A stretch of 64,000 bases of DNA from Nitzschia sp. DOCU1 (lineage: Eukaryota; Bacillariophyta; Bacillariophyceae; Bacillariales; Bacillariaceae), in the NCBI GenBank assembly GCA_951394045.1, contig OX595987.1, positions 1,116,001 to 1,180,000 of the forward strand, read 5' to 3'. Position numbers and translations under genes: made by a program. Positions 61,987 through 64,000 of this stretch are shown here, in pieces; position 1 is the stretch's first letter; each line of letters starts with the position of its first letter. The notes under the pieces are model-generated. The model saw only the letters and a program-made list of their open reading frames with translations. It did no database searches and was not told the origin of the DNA.

Positions 61987-62704
61987 TGGTTTTGAGAGCC
62001 ACGTCGAATTCCTTTGGCGCTATTAGGTAGCTCTTTTGCACTTATTGGTGCTCTTCTTTTGTGTTCCTTCCTCTGGTCACCCGTCCTATTCATATCTGCA
62101 ACTTGCTGTACTTCACACCCGGCTGATTATCACTCTAGAGTCCGAGAGGCTTAAAACACCTCAGAACTGCTGACGCGGAGGTATAGGAAGATTCTGGACT
62201 TCTATAAATTACTTCTCACCTTCTTCTCCCTAAATGAAATTTAATATGCCTCGTGAATCTCCATGTTAATCACATAAAGTAGAGTCATCTTTGAAGTCAT
62301 TTCTTAATTCTTCAATCTATGCCCCTAAACTTGAGCATCTTAATTATTTCTTCGTCAGGAAGATTCGACTATTCGGGGTTCTTTCCGGGCTATTACGTGG
62401 TGCGGGCAGAAGAAATACGAATCCTCCAAAGATGAACTTTCCGAATCTGTCCATTCCCGTAGATTGCAGTACCAACCCCTGGTTGGTGGGGCAGTGATGA
62501 TATCATACCGCCAGTCGCTTTGCTGCGCGTAACACACAAATGAATCAATCGCACAAGAGATCAAACAAAACTCAGCAGTATTGCCCAAGACCATACTGTA
62601 TTGTTCGGGAAAGCGGAAGCTGGTGCTTCATATTTTTGAGCCAACACCATTTAGATAGAAAGGCCAACGCACAAGAACAACATAGTATAACTATTGTTGG
62701 AGCC
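61987..62704. other. Intergenic, about 0.7 kb
   Basis: AT-rich spacer with no RNA gene or repeat seen. An ATG at 62540 is in frame with the next gene and could extend it by 55 residues. Confidence 0.5.
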
Positions 62705-63607
62705 ATGCCGATACCCATAGAGTCAACAACATGCAACAGGTTGGAGCGGAAGTTTTCTTACCCAACCCCACTGCTACCTCGTAGCAATGGAACGCAAAGC
62801 AACTACAATAAAGTGAATCCTAAGGGGAAGGAGCAACGACATAGTAATGGCAGCGAAGGCCTCTATTCAAATATGAGGCCATCATTCTTTCCCACTCAGC
62901 AGATGCAAATGAAAGCGCAAATCGTCAGGGAGGAGAGGGATCGTGTGACTAGCGTCAAAACTTTAAGGAAGGCAACGATACTGCATAGTTTAGGCAACAT
63001 GGGGCTCGACGATGACTGCTCGTTATTCGCCGGGTCAGTTTCCACAGCCTCCACAAGTGCAAGCTCCACCGACTCGCCCATGGCTACACCAGTTTCTTCC
63101 CCTTTGCCATCAAGAAATCGACGATCGGTTAAGCCACAAAAGACGTATCAAGACAGGGTGCCTTTTAAGTTCGATGGGGCTCACACAGAAAGTGTTGATG
63201 GCGAAGTAGTGCCTTCAGACCAGGCTTATGCCGATATGATCTTAGATAACGGAGAGTCGCTACCGCAAGGGACCGCCTGGTCAGACTTTGTGATGCTGGA
63301 AAGCCTTTCTGACAAGTTCTGCGATGATTTATCGCACCGATATGTCAACACCCACATAGTCACGTACAACGGAGAGCCTATATGGAGGCTCAAGACGGAG
63401 CATATGTGCAACAGCAGCGGGACGCGGGGCCAAAGCTCTTCATGTATATTAATGAAGGCGCAGGGTTGTTTACGGGTCAAGATCACTCACAAGGGAAGGA
63501 ACAACCTTGGAGGCGGATGGAACTCGAGGGAGACACGAGAGTACAAAATCGAAGATATGATCCGTGAATCCGGTGAAGCACGTGGGCGCGAACTTTTCTC
63601 CCAATAG
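62705..63607 (+). CDS. Hypothetical Ser-rich protein
   Basis: No family recognised. From 62705 the product is 300 residues (MPIPIESTTCNRLERKFSYP); from the upstream in-frame ATG at 62540 it would be 355. The first half is polar and Ser/Asn-rich. The middle has a charged helix (QMKAQIVREERDRVTSVKTL) and a Ser/Thr cluster (SVSTASTSASSTDSPMATPV). The last 110 residues look folded (TAWSDFVMLESLSDKFCDDL, YVNTHIVTYNGEPIWRLKTE, RVKITHKGRNNLGGGWNSRE). The upstream 55 residues are less gene-like, so 62705 in context GCCATG is preferred. Possibly a lineage-specific regulatory or stress protein, but nothing in the sequence proves that. Confidence 0.6.
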   Translation: MPIPIESTTCNRLERKFSYPTPLLPRSNGTQSNYNKVNPKGKEQRHSNGSEGLYSNMRPSFFPTQQMQMKAQIVREERDRVTSVKTLRKATILHSLGNMGLDDDCSLFAGSVSTASTSASSTDSPMATPVSSPLPSRNRRSVKPQKTYQDRVPFKFDGAHTESVDGEVVPSDQAYADMILDNGESLPQGTAWSDFVMLESLSDKFCDDLSHRYVNTHIVTYNGEPIWRLKTEHMCNSSGTRGQSSSCILMKAQGCLRVKITHKGRNNLGGGWNSRETREYKIEDMIRESGEARGRELFSQ

Positions 63608-63725
63608 CATGCCATGCTAGGATGCGTGTCCAGTCGAAAATCAACATAACATTGAGGATATTCATTTTGGCATAACAGAATATTAGGTTATTGACAAGCT
63701 ACTGTACCGATCATCACCCTGAAGT

Positions 63726-64000
63726 TTAGTCACGAAGATCTTCAAAGCTCTCATCGTCCGATTCGGCGGAAACGGCGCTTGATTCACCTGCGGGGTATTC
63801 GCATGCCGTGACATATCTGCTGAGTGACTGTAGAGAAGGGAGTCGTTGAGTACACTGTCATTCCAAAACAAGTTTCAAAGGCAAGCCGCCGCGTACTTAC
63901 ACCACGAAGTTTGGATATTAGATCGAGTTGAGTTTTCTGGATCGTCTCGAGCTGAACCAGATAATCATCCAAGCCGTCCCGATCGGCATCCACCTTGTTC
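63726..64000 (-). CDS. 3' end of an unidentified gene (truncated by window edge)
   Basis: Two exons are readable. The first, open at its 5' end, is 64000-63901 and encodes a helix (DGLDDYLVQLETIQKTQLDL then ISKLRG). The second, 63827-63726, reads SLSRYVTACEYPAGESSAVS then AESDDESFEDLRD and a TAA stop. Splice sites GTAAGT and CTACAG are good, and the phase is kept across the 73-bp intron. The visible part is a coiled-coil-like helix and an acidic tail. It might be the tail of a cytoskeletal or motor protein such as kinesin-13, but this is only a guess. Confidence 0.65.

Noticed and set aside
1..64000. CRISPR arrays, bacterial operons, integrases, transposases, LTRs, rRNA
   Set aside because: Looked for on both strands; no direct-repeat array, no matching proteins, and the introns show a eukaryotic nuclear region.

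Overview
The window looks like nuclear DNA of a pennate diatom, most likely Phaeodactylum tricornutum or a close relative. The reasons are: short GT-AG introns (mostly 69-93 bp); dense genes on both strands with very short gaps between convergent stops (26, 33 and 52 bp); several N-termini built as an ER signal peptide followed by an A|F plastid-entry motif (CASA|FAP, YA|FS, SG|FAP, EA|F, WA|FH); and eukaryote-only genes such as SEPSECS, a P5A ATPase, GET4, a V-ATPase subunit and kinesin-4. No operons, bacterial ribosome sites, CRISPR arrays, tRNAs or recognisable transposons were seen.

Layout. 1-0.7 kb: 3' end of a transketolase. 1.6-5.1 kb: a very large disordered repeat protein. 5.1-10.3 kb: a five-exon kinesin-4 whose P-loop is partly encoded by a 16-nt microexon. 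11-12.2 kb: GET4. 12.2-13.9 kb: sparse region with one small, possibly frameshifted gene. 13.9-17.1 kb: head-to-head PA-RING and PPR genes sharing a promoter with a striking E2F-like palindrome. 17.2-22.1 kb: P5A ATPase (SPF1/ATP13A1 type) with an unusual insertion. 22.5-27.4 kb: FBXO9-like F-box protein, a small membrane protein and a dsRBD/proline-rich protein. 29.1-30.6 kb: V-ATPase subunit C. 30.8-34.2 kb: inositol-polyphosphate 5-phosphatase with a signal peptide. 35-39.1 kb: two plastid-type proteins flanking a CNX1/gephyrin-like molybdenum cofactor gene. 39.7-46 kb: rhomboid, EMB8-type alpha/beta hydrolase and type II NADH dehydrogenase. 46.8-51.6 kb: thylakoid-type small protein, plastid class I aldolase, threonine dehydratase and another plastid-type protein. 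51.7-55.4 kb: SEPSECS and a coiled-coil protein. 55.4-61.5 kb: sulfotransferase, SGNH-like membrane protein and SET-domain protein. 61.5-64 kb: weakly supported small ORF, an unrecognised protein and the 3' end of another gene.

The genes do not form one pathway. Themes are central and plastid carbon metabolism (transketolase, aldolase), ER membrane-protein handling (GET4, P5A ATPase, rhomboid, RING and F-box proteins), cofactor and amino-acid synthesis (CNX1-like, threonine dehydratase, SEPSECS), and lineage-specific repeat or disordered proteins. Exon joins were read by eye from GT-AG sites, reading-frame continuity and family motifs. The most unusual items are the kinesin microexon, the repeated Arg-Pro/Gly-Pro plastid protein, the P5A insertion, the divergent C-terminal domain of the CNX1-like protein, the secretory 5-phosphatase and the E2F-like palindrome.
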